Source of the DNA: Microbispora catharanthi
GTDB taxonomy: Bacteria; Actinomycetota; Actinomycetes; Streptosporangiales; Streptosporangiaceae
Assembly: GCF_006334915.2 (NCBI RefSeq)
Contig: NZ_VDMA02000003.1
Location: 248,001-312,000 of the forward strand
Direction of reading: 5' to 3'
DNA length: 64,000 bases
Shown here in pieces: positions 19,582-28,143 of this stretch. A program made the position numbers and the translations under genes. Below the pieces are notes generated by a model. That model made no database searches. It was not told where the DNA came from and saw nothing but the letters and a program-made list of their open reading frames with translations. Numbering within the stretch: position 1 is the stretch's first letter; each line of letters opens with the position of its first letter.

Positions 19582-20897
19582 CGCCACGCTCCCCGCGCCG
19601 GGTCGTATCCGTGGGCGGCCAGCTCGTCGGCGCAGGAGATCGGGGCGTGCGGCACCAGGTAGTCGCCGGCCATGGCGAACACCTCCGAGGACAGCACCCG
19701 CCCGTCGCAGCCCGTGACCTCCCGCACGCTGGACACGTAGCGTCGCAGGGTGCCTCCCCGGTGGTAGTCGTTGCGCTTCTCGATGAACACCACGAAGTCG
19801 ATGGCCCCGGCGATGAGCATGTGGGTGGCCTCGATCGGCAGCCGTTCCACGGCCTGCAGCGCGTAGGTCGCGATGCGGTTGAACACCTCCATGCTGGAGT
19901 TGGCGTGGATCGTCGACAGCGACCCGTCGTTGCCCTGGGTCATCGCGTTGAGCATCGTGACGATCTCGTCGCCCAGCACCTCGCCGACGATCACGCGCGA
20001 GGGGTTCATGCGCAGCGACCGCCGCACCAGCTCGGCCATCGTGATCTCGCCCTGCCCCTCGGCGTTGGGCAGGCGGTGCTCGAAGGCCACCGCGTTCGGG
20101 TGCAGCTCGGGGAACTGGTCCAGTCCCAGCTCCAGCGCCCGCTCCACCGTGATCAACCGCTCGTGCGGCGGGATCTCGTTGGCCAGCGCCCGCAGCAGCG
20201 TCGTCTTCCCCGCGTTCGTCGATCCCGCGATCATGATGTTCTTGCGCGCGGCCACGGCGGCGGTGAGGAATCGGCCCAGCTCGGGGGTGAGCGTGCCGTT
20301 CCCGACGAGATCGCTGAGGAACACCTTGCCGAGGCGGGCGCGGCGGATCGACAGCGCCGGCCGCACGGTGACGTCCATGACGGCCGACAGCCGGGAGCCG
20401 TCCGGCAGGCGCAGGTCGAGCTGCGGGTTGGCGGTGTCGAACGGCCGCGACGACAGGCCGGAGTACGCCGCCAGGATCTGGATCAGCTCGATGAGCTCCT
20501 CGTCGGTCTCCGCGACGGGATCGTGCATGAGTTCCTGGCCGTCGGCGTAGCCGACGAAGACCCGGTCGCAGCCGTTGATGTCGATGTTCTCGACCTCGGG
20601 GTCGTCGAGCAGCGGCTGGAGGCGGCCGACGCCGAACAGCGCGGCGTGGATGCCCGCCGCCAGCGCCTCCTCCTCCTCGGCCGTGGGCGGGGTGCGCCCG
20701 ACGCCGATCTCGCTGCGCGCGTGCTCCTCCAGCACCTGCGCGATCAGCGCCCGGGCGAACTGCCGCTCGTCCTCCCCCGACATCGGCGGCACGCCGCTCG
20801 CCTGGTCGAGCCGCCGCTGGTGCGCCAGCCGGTCGCCGACCTCCTGCCGGAACCGCTTCACCAGGCCGTGGTCGATAGGCCGCCGCTGGGAGTTCAC
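19578..20897 (-). CDS. tadA: TadA/CpaF pilus assembly ATPase
   Basis: Encodes 439 residues from a GTG that overlaps the TadZ-like stop (GTGA); a longer in-frame reading upstream is rejected. It is a hexameric secretion ATPase of the CpaF class: Walker A GSTNAGKTT near residue 228, an Asp-box region, the Walker B-like SRVIVGEVLGDEIVTML near 300, and the His box STIHANS near 326. It powers assembly of the Flp pilin through the TadB/TadC platform. Confidence 0.95.
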   Translation of the reverse strand: MNSQRRPIDHGLVKRFRQEVGDRLAHQRRLDQASGVPPMSGEDERQFARALIAQVLEEHARSEIGVGRTPPTAEEEEALAAGIHAALFGVGRLQPLLDDPEVENIDINGCDRVFVGYADGQELMHDPVAETDEELIELIQILAAYSGLSSRPFDTANPQLDLRLPDGSRLSAVMDVTVRPALSIRRARLGKVFLSDLVGNGTLTPELGRFLTAAVAARKNIMIAGSTNAGKTTLLRALANEIPPHERLITVERALELGLDQFPELHPNAVAFEHRLPNAEGQGEITMAELVRRSLRMNPSRVIVGEVLGDEIVTMLNAMTQGNDGSLSTIHANSSMEVFNRIATYALQAVERLPIEATHMLIAGAIDFVVFIEKRNDYHRGGTLRRYVSSVREVTGCDGRVLSSEVFAMAGDYLVPHAPISCADELAAHGYDPARGAWR

Positions 20898-21685
20898 GAC
20901 CGCACCTCCGGCTCCCTCTTCGCCCGTCTGACGGCGGGCGGTGCCGCCGTCTCGCCGCCCGCGGCCAGCTGCGTGGCCAGGCGCGTGGCCAGTTCCCTGG
21001 CCGTACGGATCAGGAGGCTGCGGTCGAGCCGTCCGCCCCACTGGCCGCGCAGCAGTTCGGCGCCCTTCGGGTCGTAGGCGAGACCGCCGACGAAGGCGAC
21101 GTCCCAGCCGGAGACGATGCGCCGGATCTCCTCCAGGGACGACCGGTACGACCGGGGGTCGGCGATCACCACGATCCCGACCTTGCGCCCGATCAGCGAC
21201 AGCCGTTCGCGCAGGTGGGCGACGTGGTCGAGGCTGGCCCTGGTGAACAGCACCACCTGGTCGGCCTCGGCCACCAGGTCGCCGATCTGGGGATGCAGCC
21301 CGAGCCTGCCGCAGTCGGCGAGCACGTCGGCCTGCGGCAGGGCGGCGAACGCCCGGCCGAGTGGCCCCCACAGCCAGGTGAGGCCGGCCGCCTGCTCGCC
21401 GTTGGTCAGGCCGGCCAGCACGTCGAGGCCGCCGACAAGTCGCTGCGTGTGCTCGTAGATCAGCTCCGCGTGGAGCCCGCGCCGCGCGACCGCGCCGAGG
21501 CTGAGCAGGCCGCGCCCGGGGTTCAGCACGCTCCCGTCGTCGCCCGGCAGCCGGTAGGCGAGGTCGCCGCCGGAGGGATCGCACTCGGCCAGCAGCACGG
21601 GACGGGGCCACACGGCGCCGAGGGCGGTCGCCGCGGTGGTCACGCCGGGCGCCCCCTTGTCGGCGGCGAGCACGATCAGCGCCAC
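20894..21685 (-). CDS. TadZ/CpaE-like MinD-family protein
   Basis: Encodes 263 residues. The N-terminus has a deviant Walker A, AADKGAPGVTTAAT: the signature Lys is present at about residue 10, but the usual second Lys (GKT) is Val. The P-loop is followed by ECDPSGGDL, as in MinD/CpaE proteins. Such proteins place the Tad machinery at its cellular site; with an altered P-loop, ATP hydrolysis may be weak. It lies 1 nt after the CpaB-like gene and overlaps TadA. Confidence 0.82.
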   Translation of the reverse strand: MALIVLAADKGAPGVTTAATALGAVWPRPVLLAECDPSGGDLAYRLPGDDGSVLNPGRGLLSLGAVARRGLHAELIYEHTQRLVGGLDVLAGLTNGEQAAGLTWLWGPLGRAFAALPQADVLADCGRLGLHPQIGDLVAEADQVVLFTRASLDHVAHLRERLSLIGRKVGIVVIADPRSYRSSLEEIRRIVSGWDVAFVGGLAYDPKGAELLRGQWGGRLDRSLLIRTARELATRLATQLAAGGETAAPPAVRRAKREPEVRS

Positions 21686-21686
21686 G

Positions 21687-22370
21687 TCACTTGACCCCCG
21701 GGAGCGTGACGAGGGCGATCTCCCCGCTGGAGGCGTACTGGGCGATGGTGGGCGCGATCGACGTGTCGACGACGATCGTGACCAGCCCGCCCCCGGACCG
21801 CCCGGAGGACGCGCTCTCGACGCGGGCGGCGGTCGCCAGCACCTTCTGCTGGGCGCTGCCCGACCCCCGGCCCGCCGACGGCACGTAGATCACCTGGACG
21901 ATGTCGCTCCATTTGAGGTCGGTGGGCATCTGGCCGGCCTTGAGCGACAGGCCCACCTTGGCCTTGCCCGGCCCGACCTGGTCGGTCGTCGTGGCGGTCA
22001 TGCGCTGGGTGAGCAGCGTGCCCGGCAGCAGCGTCACCGCGGCGTACGTCGTGGCCACCTGGTCCTTGAACCGCCAGGGGACGTAGTCGACGCCGGTGTC
22101 GGCGATCTGCACCTCCTGCATCGCGGACTGCGGAATCAGCTGCCCGGCCCCCACCTGCTGGGTGATCTGCACGGCCGAGACGCGGTCGCCGCTGCGCATG
22201 ACCAGCAGCGTGGTGGCCAGCGCGCCGCCCAGGATGAGGAGGACGGCGAGCGCGGCGAGCGCGGGCTTGCGCTCCCTCGGCGGAACGGGCAGCCTGCGTG
22301 CGGCCGGCCCGGACAGGCCCGGCCGTGTAGGTGCCCGGCCGTCCTGCGACGTCTTCTCGCTGATCCTCAT
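21687..22370 (-). CDS. cpaB: CpaB/RcpC-like SAF-domain pilus protein
   Basis: Encodes 227 residues from ATG 22370; an ATG at 22403 would add 11 residues. After a Pro/Arg-rich N-terminus there is one membrane helix near residues 38-60. A SAF domain follows: VSAVQITQQVGAGQLIPQSA and ATTYAAVTLLPGTLLTQRM are typical of CpaB/RcpC proteins, which are associated with the pilus periplasmic or cell-wall apparatus. It is the first gene of the Tad operon, and a good promoter lies about 140 bp upstream. Confidence 0.85.
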   Translation of the reverse strand: MRISEKTSQDGRAPTRPGLSGPAARRLPVPPRERKPALAALAVLLILGGALATTLLVMRSGDRVSAVQITQQVGAGQLIPQSAMQEVQIADTGVDYVPWRFKDQVATTYAAVTLLPGTLLTQRMTATTTDQVGPGKAKVGLSLKAGQMPTDLKWSDIVQVIYVPSAGRGSGSAQQKVLATAARVESASSGRSGGGLVTIVVDTSIAPTIAQYASSGEIALVTLPGVK

Positions 22371-22508
22371 GGGTGGGGGACTCCCAGGGATGAGAGCGCC
22401 CATCTGTTTTCGGGCCGCTCGAATCTGTTTACGGTCTTGCCGTTTGTTGCGAATTCACTCCATTATGGCCAGCTCGCGCCGCCATAAGTGCCGTGAAGCG
22501 GCGACCCA

Positions 22509-22537
22509 TGCTTATCCGTTAGGAATACGCCTGTCAA
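22509..22537 (-). promoter_or_regulatory. Candidate promoter of the Tad pilus operon
   Basis: On the minus strand, a consensus -35 TTGACA (22537-22532) is followed after exactly 17 bp by TAAGCA (22514-22509). The first gene of the Tad operon starts about 140 bp downstream, at 22370. The -10 is imperfect but starts TA and has A at the fourth position. Confidence 0.5.
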
Positions 22538-22571
22538 CGGGAGTGGATCTATCGCCATATCGACACAAGGC

Positions 22572-22600
22572 TTTACTGACACGAAATTTCGTGATAGTAC
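22572..22600 (+). promoter_or_regulatory. Candidate promoter with an embedded palindromic operator
   Basis: TTTACT at 22572-22577 and TAGTAC at 22595-22600 are 17 bp apart. The perfect palindrome CACGAAATTTCGTG (22580-22593) fills the spacer, the usual place for a repressor site. The promoter would read toward the EssC-like gene at 22878 through a leader of about 270 bases; the palindrome itself is beyond doubt, the promoter is inference. Confidence 0.4.
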
Positions 22601-22877
22601 GTTTGCACTTCTTTCCCGGTTGTCACACCATTCACACTGTTCGTGCCACGGCGGACGGCAGGCATAGGCGGGAGGCATGTCACGACGGCGTCGCACGAAG
22701 CGCGCGATGACAGGCACCTTTACCCATTCCGGGAAACGCCCAGATGAGCGCGGGAGTCGCGGCTAGCGTGTCCCCGCGGGCCGCGCGGCCCGCACACCCG
22801 GAGATCTTCACGGGGACGCCCCGGGATGAAACGCTTTCCGCGAGGCCGCCGCACAACCGCCTTCTGGGAGTTCGCGC

Positions 22878-25800
22878 ATGCGGATAACGCTCACCGTGGT
22901 CGGCGAGGACGGCCGCCGCGACGTGCTGGTCGAGGGCGACGAGAGCACCACGGTCGCCGCCCTCGCCGCCGCGCTCGACGGCGGCGCCGCCGCCCGCCCG
23001 GCCAACGTCGTACGGCTCCCGCACGCCCGCGCGCCGTACGACCTGGACCGGGGGGACCGGCAGGCCCGGCCGTCCGGTGAGGTGAAGCTGTGGGTCGACG
23101 GCCGGCCCGTCGACCCGGACGCGCCGGTGTTCGGCCTGCTCAGGGATGGCGACCTGGTGGCCGTGGACGGCCACGCCGCAGGGGCGACGGTGACCGAGGA
23201 GCCCGGCGGGCCGGCGGAGCTGCGCGTCGTGGGCGGCCCCGGCGCGGGGGCCGTGCACCGCATCGGGCTCGGCGCGCACACGATCGGCGCCGACCCCGCG
23301 TGCGCGATCTCCGTACCCGACCCCAGGATGCCGCCGATCGCGCTGATGGTGCGGCTGGCCCCCGGCACGGCCACCGTGGAGCCGGCGACCCCCGGGGGCG
23401 AGCCGGTGGCCCGGCTTGCGGGCGAGCCGCTCACGGAGGCGGCGACGTGGCCGGCCGGGGCCATGCTCACCTGCGGCGGCTCGGTGTTCGCTCTGGGGCC
23501 GGTCCTGCCGCCGGACGCCCACCTCGACGCGCTGCCGGACGGCGGGCTCGCCTACAACCGCCCGCCCCGCCTCCAACGGCCGGAGCGGCAGCGGCGGTTC
23601 ACCGTCCCCGCGGAGCCGAAGCGGGGCGAGGGGATGCGGCTGCAGTTGCTGGCCGCGCTGCTGCCCGCCGTGCTCGGCGTGGTCATGGCCGCCGTCACCC
23701 ACACGTGGTACTACCTGCTGATCGCGTTCATGACGCCGCTGATCATGATCGGCCAGTGGGTGAGCGACCGCAGGCACGGCAGGAAGAAGCACCGCCGGGC
23801 GGTAAAGGCGTACCGCGAGCGGATGGCCGCCTTCGAGGAGGAGGTGGCCCGCGCGGTGCGGCAGGACGAGGAGGCCAGGCGCGGCGGCGCGCCCGACCCG
23901 GCCGAGGTGCTGCTCACCGCGACCGGCCCGCGCCGCCGGCTGTGGGAGCGCCGCGTGCACGACCGCGACGCGCTGCGGCTGCGTGTGGGGCTGGCCGACC
24001 TGCCCGCCGATCTGGAGTTCGAGCCCGAGAGCGGCACGCCCCAGGACGCGCCCCGCCGGGAGCCGCCCCCCTGCCACGACGTCCCGGTCGCGCTGGTCAT
24101 GCGGCGTCTCGGCGTGGCCGGGCTCACCGGTCCCAGAGACGTCGCCCTCGGCTGCGCCCGCTGGCTCGTCGGCCAGGCCGCCGCCCTGCACAGCCCGCGC
24201 GACCTGGCCGTCGTCGTGCTGTCGGCCAACGCCGACGGCGCCGGGCAGTGGGGCTGGGTGCGCTGGCTGCCGCACTGCGCGCCCGACGCCGCCGCCCGCG
24301 GCGGCGCCCTGTCGTCCGACTGCGCCGCGCTCGTCGGCGCCGACCCCGAGGCCGCCGCCCGCCGGGTCGCCGAACTCGCCGCCCTGGTGACCGAGCGGCT
24401 CGACGCCGAGAACGGCTCGGGGCCCTATCCCGGGGTGCCGCGCGGCACCCGCCTGTCCGGCGGCCCGGCCGGCTGGGACGACCTGGGGCGCGCGAGCGGC
24501 AACCGGCCCGCCGAGCCGGCCTTCGCGACCTACGACGAGCGGCCGTTCGACGTGCTCGTCGTGCTCGACGGCGCGCAGGTGCTGCGCGGCCTGCCCGGCA
24601 TGCCGCAGGTGCTGCGGCAGGGCCCGCGCGCCGGGGTCTACACGATCGCGATCGACGACGACGAGCGGCTGCTGCCCGAGGAGTGCGCGACGGTCGTGTC
24701 CTGCGACCGCGAGGGCGGGGTGCGCCTCCACGGCGGCGGGCTCGACCCGATCACCGGCATCCGCGCCGACCAGGTCTCGCCGTCCTGGGCCGAACGCCTG
24801 GCCCGCGCGCTGGCCCCGCTGCGCGACGTGAGCCGCGACGACCCCTCGGCCGCCCTGCCCGACGCGGTCCGCCTGCTCGACCTGCTGGAGGTGTCCCTCG
24901 ACCCCGCCGCGCTGGCCGAGCGGCAGGGCCGTACGACCCGGGCCCTGATCGGCGTGGGACCGGAAGGCCCGTTCGAGGTCGACCTGAGCAGGGACGGCCC
25001 GCACGCCCTGGTCGCGGGCACGACCGGCGCGGGCAAGTCGGAGCTGCTCCAGACGTTGATCTGCTCGCTCGCGGTGGCCAACCGGCCCGACGAGATGACG
25101 TTCGTGCTCATCGACTACAAGGGCGGCGCGGCTTTCAAGGAGTGCGTACGGCTCCCGCACACGGTCGGCATGGTGAGCGACCTCGACGGCCACCTGACCC
25201 AGCGGGCCCTGGCGTCGCTGGCCGCCGAGATCCGGCGCAGGGAACGCCTGCTGCTGGACGCGGGGGCCAAGGACATCGAGGACTACCAGCGGGCGCGCGG
25301 CGCCACCTGGGTGCTCGGCGCGGGCGGCGTCCGGCGGGCGCGCGGCGGCGGAATCTTCGCCGCGCCGGTGCCGGAGACCGCCGGGAGCAAGGACCTGCCG
25401 CCGCTGCCCCGGCTCGTGCTGATCATCGACGAGTTCGCCGCCCTGGTCGCGGAGCTGCCCGACTTCGTCGAGGGGCTGGTCGACATCGCGCGCAGGGGCC
25501 GCTCGCTCGGCATCCACCTGATCCTCGCCACCCAGCGGCCCGGCGGTGTGGTGACCGCCGACATCCAGGCCAACACCTCGCTCAGGATCGCGCTGCGCGT
25601 GACCGACGCCAACGAGTCGGCCGACGTCATCGACGTGCCGGACGCCGCCCACATCTCGCGGACGACGCCCGGCCGCTGCTATGTGCGGGCCGGCTCCGGA
25701 GCGCCCGTGGCGGTGCAGACCGCCAGGATCGGCGGCCGCACACCACATCCGCGGAGTGCGGGGGCGGCCGACGCGGGGGAGGACGTGCGCGTCCTCGATC

Positions 25801-27638
25801 TGCCCTGGCAGGCGCTCGGCCACCCGCTGCCCGCCCCGCCCGCCCAGGCGGCGAGCGGCACCGACCTGGCCCTGCTCGTGGACGCGCTGCGGGAGGCCGG
25901 GAGCGACATGCCCCGGCAGCCGAGCCCGTGGCTGCCGCCGCTGCCCGACCAGGTCGTCCTCGACGTCGGGGCCGCGGACTCCTCCGGCGGCCTGCTCGCG
26001 GGCGCCGCGCCGTACCGGCCGGGGGCCGAGGAGGTGCCGCCGCTGCCGTTCGGCGTGACGGACCTGCCCTGGAAGCAGGGCCGGCGCCCGCTCACGCTCG
26101 ACCCGCGGCACGGCGGCCACCTGCTGATCGCGGGCGGCGCGCGCAGCGGCCGGTCCAGCGCGCTGCGGACGATCGCGGGCTCGATCGCGGCCGGCGCCTC
26201 CCCCGAGGACGTGCACGTCCACGCCGTCGACTGCGGGTCGGGCGCGCTGCTGCCGCTGGTCGCGCTGCCGCACTGCGGGGCGGTCGTCACCCGCGACCAG
26301 CTCGACCGGGTGGAGCGCCTGCTGACCCGCCTGCGCGCGGAGGTCGGGCGCCGTCAGCACCTGCTGGCCGAGGCCGGGTACGCCTCGCTGGCCGAGGCGC
26401 GCGCCGCCGCCCGGTCGCGGGCCGCCCGCGACCGCACGGGCGTGGGCGCGCTGCCCTGGCTGGTCCTGCTCGTGGACCGCTGGGAGGGGTACGTCGCCGC
26501 GTTCGAGAACTACGACTACGGGCGGCTGGTCGACGCCATGCTGCAACTGCTGAGGGAGGGGCCGGCCGTGGGGCTGCGGGCCGTGGTCACCTCCGACCGG
26601 TCGGGCCTGCTCGGGCAGATCTCCACCGTCTTCGAGGACCGGCTCGTGCTGCGGCTCGCCGACCCCGCCGACTACGGGCTCGCCGGGCTGCCGATGCGCG
26701 ACCTGCCGAGCGCCATGCCCCCAGGCAGGGCCCTGGCCGTCGGCGAGCACGGCCTGGTGGAGAGCCAGATCGCGCTGCTGTGCGACGACCCCTCCGGCCC
26801 CGCGCAGGTGGCCGTCCTGCAGGAGCTCGCCCGTACGGCGGCGGCACGATTCGGCGGCTCGGACACCCTCGGGAAGTGGGCCTGGCCGTCGGAGCCGCCG
26901 CTGCGGGTGGACGCGCTGCCGATGCGGATCACGGCGAGCCAGGCGCTCGACCTGGCGCCGTCGCACCAGCCGCCGTCGGCCCTGTGGGCGCTGCTCGGCG
27001 CGGGCGGCGACGCCCTCACCCCGATGGGCGTGGACCTGCAGGGCCAGGGACCGGCCGCCGTCGTCGCGGGGCCGCCGCGCTCGGGACGGTCGTCCGCGCT
27101 GGTCACGGCGGCGCGCTCGCTGCTCGACCGGGGCACGCCCGTGCTCGTCGTGACCCCGCGACGCAGCCCGCTGCGCGACCTCGCCGGGGCGCCGGGGGTG
27201 CTCGCCGTGCTGGACGGCAACGCCAGAAGCGTGACCGGGGGCGGCGCGGACGACTTCGGCGGCCTGCCGGGCGCCCTCGACCCGCTCGCTCTGGTCGCCG
27301 GGCACGAGCGCTACGTGGTGGCCGTGGACGACGCGGAGCTCATCTCCCCCGACTCCGCGCTCGGCCTGGCCCTGGACGAGATCCTGCGCACCGGGCGGGA
27401 CGGCGAGCACGGCCTGCTCATCGCGGGGGCCACGGGCGACCTGGCGACGGCCTACCGAGGGTTCGCCGCCGAGGCGCGCAAGGGCAGGACCGGCCTGCTG
27501 CTCAACGTGCAGAGCCCCGCCGACGGGGACCTGTTCGCCGTACGGCTGCCGCGCGGCGCCGTCGGTGGGCCTCCCGGGCGGGGCCTGCTGGTCGTCTCGG
27601 GCGCCGCGACCCCGATCCAGGCCGCGGTGCCGGACTGA
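22878..27638 (+). CDS. FHA-domain FtsK/SpoIIIE ATPase, EssC-like type VII secretion motor
   Basis: Encodes 1586 residues. N-terminal 1-90 looks ubiquitin-like; about 115-215 is FHA-like (GLGAHTIGADPACAISVPD); a double membrane segment lies near 254-300. ATPase domain 1 is intact: Walker A GTTGAGKS near 713, then FVLIDYKGGAAF, and Walker B LVLIIDEF near 845. Domain 2 has a degenerate P-loop GGARSGRSS near 1083, and domain 3 has GPPRSGRSS near 1396; both lack the catalytic Lys. This is the order of Firmicutes-type EssC rather than mycobacterial EccC, which lacks FHA. It should drive export of WXG100-type substrates. A WXG100 gene faces it downstream. Start ATG follows GGGAG. Confidence 0.92.
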   Translation: MRITLTVVGEDGRRDVLVEGDESTTVAALAAALDGGAAARPANVVRLPHARAPYDLDRGDRQARPSGEVKLWVDGRPVDPDAPVFGLLRDGDLVAVDGHAAGATVTEEPGGPAELRVVGGPGAGAVHRIGLGAHTIGADPACAISVPDPRMPPIALMVRLAPGTATVEPATPGGEPVARLAGEPLTEAATWPAGAMLTCGGSVFALGPVLPPDAHLDALPDGGLAYNRPPRLQRPERQRRFTVPAEPKRGEGMRLQLLAALLPAVLGVVMAAVTHTWYYLLIAFMTPLIMIGQWVSDRRHGRKKHRRAVKAYRERMAAFEEEVARAVRQDEEARRGGAPDPAEVLLTATGPRRRLWERRVHDRDALRLRVGLADLPADLEFEPESGTPQDAPRREPPPCHDVPVALVMRRLGVAGLTGPRDVALGCARWLVGQAAALHSPRDLAVVVLSANADGAGQWGWVRWLPHCAPDAAARGGALSSDCAALVGADPEAAARRVAELAALVTERLDAENGSGPYPGVPRGTRLSGGPAGWDDLGRASGNRPAEPAFATYDERPFDVLVVLDGAQVLRGLPGMPQVLRQGPRAGVYTIAIDDDERLLPEECATVVSCDREGGVRLHGGGLDPITGIRADQVSPSWAERLARALAPLRDVSRDDPSAALPDAVRLLDLLEVSLDPAALAERQGRTTRALIGVGPEGPFEVDLSRDGPHALVAGTTGAGKSELLQTLICSLAVANRPDEMTFVLIDYKGGAAFKECVRLPHTVGMVSDLDGHLTQRALASLAAEIRRRERLLLDAGAKDIEDYQRARGATWVLGAGGVRRARGGGIFAAPVPETAGSKDLPPLPRLVLIIDEFAALVAELPDFVEGLVDIARRGRSLGIHLILATQRPGGVVTADIQANTSLRIALRVTDANESADVIDVPDAAHISRTTPGRCYVRAGSGAPVAVQTARIGGRTPHPRSAGAADAGEDVRVLDLPWQALGHPLPAPPAQAASGTDLALLVDALREAGSDMPRQPSPWLPPLPDQVVLDVGAADSSGGLLAGAAPYRPGAEEVPPLPFGVTDLPWKQGRRPLTLDPRHGGHLLIAGGARSGRSSALRTIAGSIAAGASPEDVHVHAVDCGSGALLPLVALPHCGAVVTRDQLDRVERLLTRLRAEVGRRQHLLAEAGYASLAEARAAARSRAARDRTGVGALPWLVLLVDRWEGYVAAFENYDYGRLVDAMLQLLREGPAVGLRAVVTSDRSGLLGQISTVFEDRLVLRLADPADYGLAGLPMRDLPSAMPPGRALAVGEHGLVESQIALLCDDPSGPAQVAVLQELARTAAARFGGSDTLGKWAWPSEPPLRVDALPMRITASQALDLAPSHQPPSALWALLGAGGDALTPMGVDLQGQGPAAVVAGPPRSGRSSALVTAARSLLDRGTPVLVVTPRRSPLRDLAGAPGVLAVLDGNARSVTGGGADDFGGLPGALDPLALVAGHERYVVAVDDAELISPDSALGLALDEILRTGRDGEHGLLIAGATGDLATAYRGFAAEARKGRTGLLLNVQSPADGDLFAVRLPRGAVGGPPGRGLLVVSGAATPIQAAVPD

Positions 27639-27676
27639 GCCCCGGGGACTCGACCGAGCCGCCGGTGACATGAGAA

Positions 27677-27717
27677 GGCCGCCGGACCGCCATGGCACTC
27701 ATGGCGGTCCGGCGGCC
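27677..27717. terminator. Perfect 17-bp hairpin between convergent genes
   Basis: Arms 27677-27693 and 27701-27717 are perfect reverse complements with a 7-base loop GGCACTC. It lies between the ends of the EssC-like gene (27638) and the WXG100 gene (27737), which converge on it, so it should act as a bidirectional terminator. Confidence 0.85.
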
Positions 27718-27736
27718 GGCGGTCTGCGGGTGCCGG

Positions 27737-28009
27737 TCAGCGGGTGGCGGACTCGATGTTGCCGCGGTAGGTCGTGATGACCCGGGAGGCCTCGTTGAGC
27801 TCTTCCGCCATGCGCTGGAACGCCGCCCGGTAGCTCTGCCAGGCGTCGTGGAAGCGCTGCGCGCCGGGGCCGGTCCAGGCGGTGCCGACCTTGGCCGCCT
27901 CACGGTCGAGGTTGGCCATCGTGGCGCGAACCTGGTCCGCCTGCTGGCTGAACTGCGCGGCCATGCTCTGCATCTCCGCGGGGTCGCCGCCGAGCAAGCT
28001 GTTACCCAT
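27737..28009 (-). CDS. WXG100 family protein
   Basis: A 90-residue helical-hairpin protein of the ESAT-6/CFP-10 superfamily. The W-x-G turn is at residues 45-47 (AWTGPGAQ), nearly central, and both flanking segments are amphipathic helices rich in Ala, Gln and Glu. The ATG follows AAGGAG by eight bases. These proteins are exported by T7SS ATPases as helical dimers. It is the closest WXG gene to the EssC-like ATPase, so it may be that motor's substrate; no partner WXG gene is adjacent, so it may be a homodimer. Confidence 0.92.
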   Translation of the reverse strand: MGNSLLGGDPAEMQSMAAQFSQQADQVRATMANLDREAAKVGTAWTGPGAQRFHDAWQSYRAAFQRMAEELNEASRVITTYRGNIESATR

Positions 28010-28143
28010 TCAGTCACTCCTTCATCGACAAAGGGGCCGCCCTCACCGTAAATCGTTTGTCAATCTTGTGAACCCCTTATGCCGAGCGGCTATATCGAAG
28101 CCCGGGAGAATCTGGCTTTTCCGCCACTCCATTCCCCTTTTTC

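Larger units (their letters stand above)
22371..22877. other. Intergenic regulatory region between the Tad operon and the EssC-like gene
   Basis: About 500 bp without a convincing gene, and clearly AT-richer between 22440 and 22640 than its surroundings. It holds divergent promoter candidates for the Tad operon (minus) and the EssC-like gene (plus), and a perfect 14-bp palindrome. A GGGAG ribosome-binding site for the EssC-like gene lies at about 22866-22870. No RNA gene was recognised. Confidence 0.7.

Noticed and set aside
22680-27698. 1672-residue minus-strand reading frame opposite the EssC-like gene
   Set aside because: Arg/Gly/His-rich composition without any domain; the plus-strand frame carries clear FHA and FtsK motifs. 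It is a shadow of GC-rich codon use.
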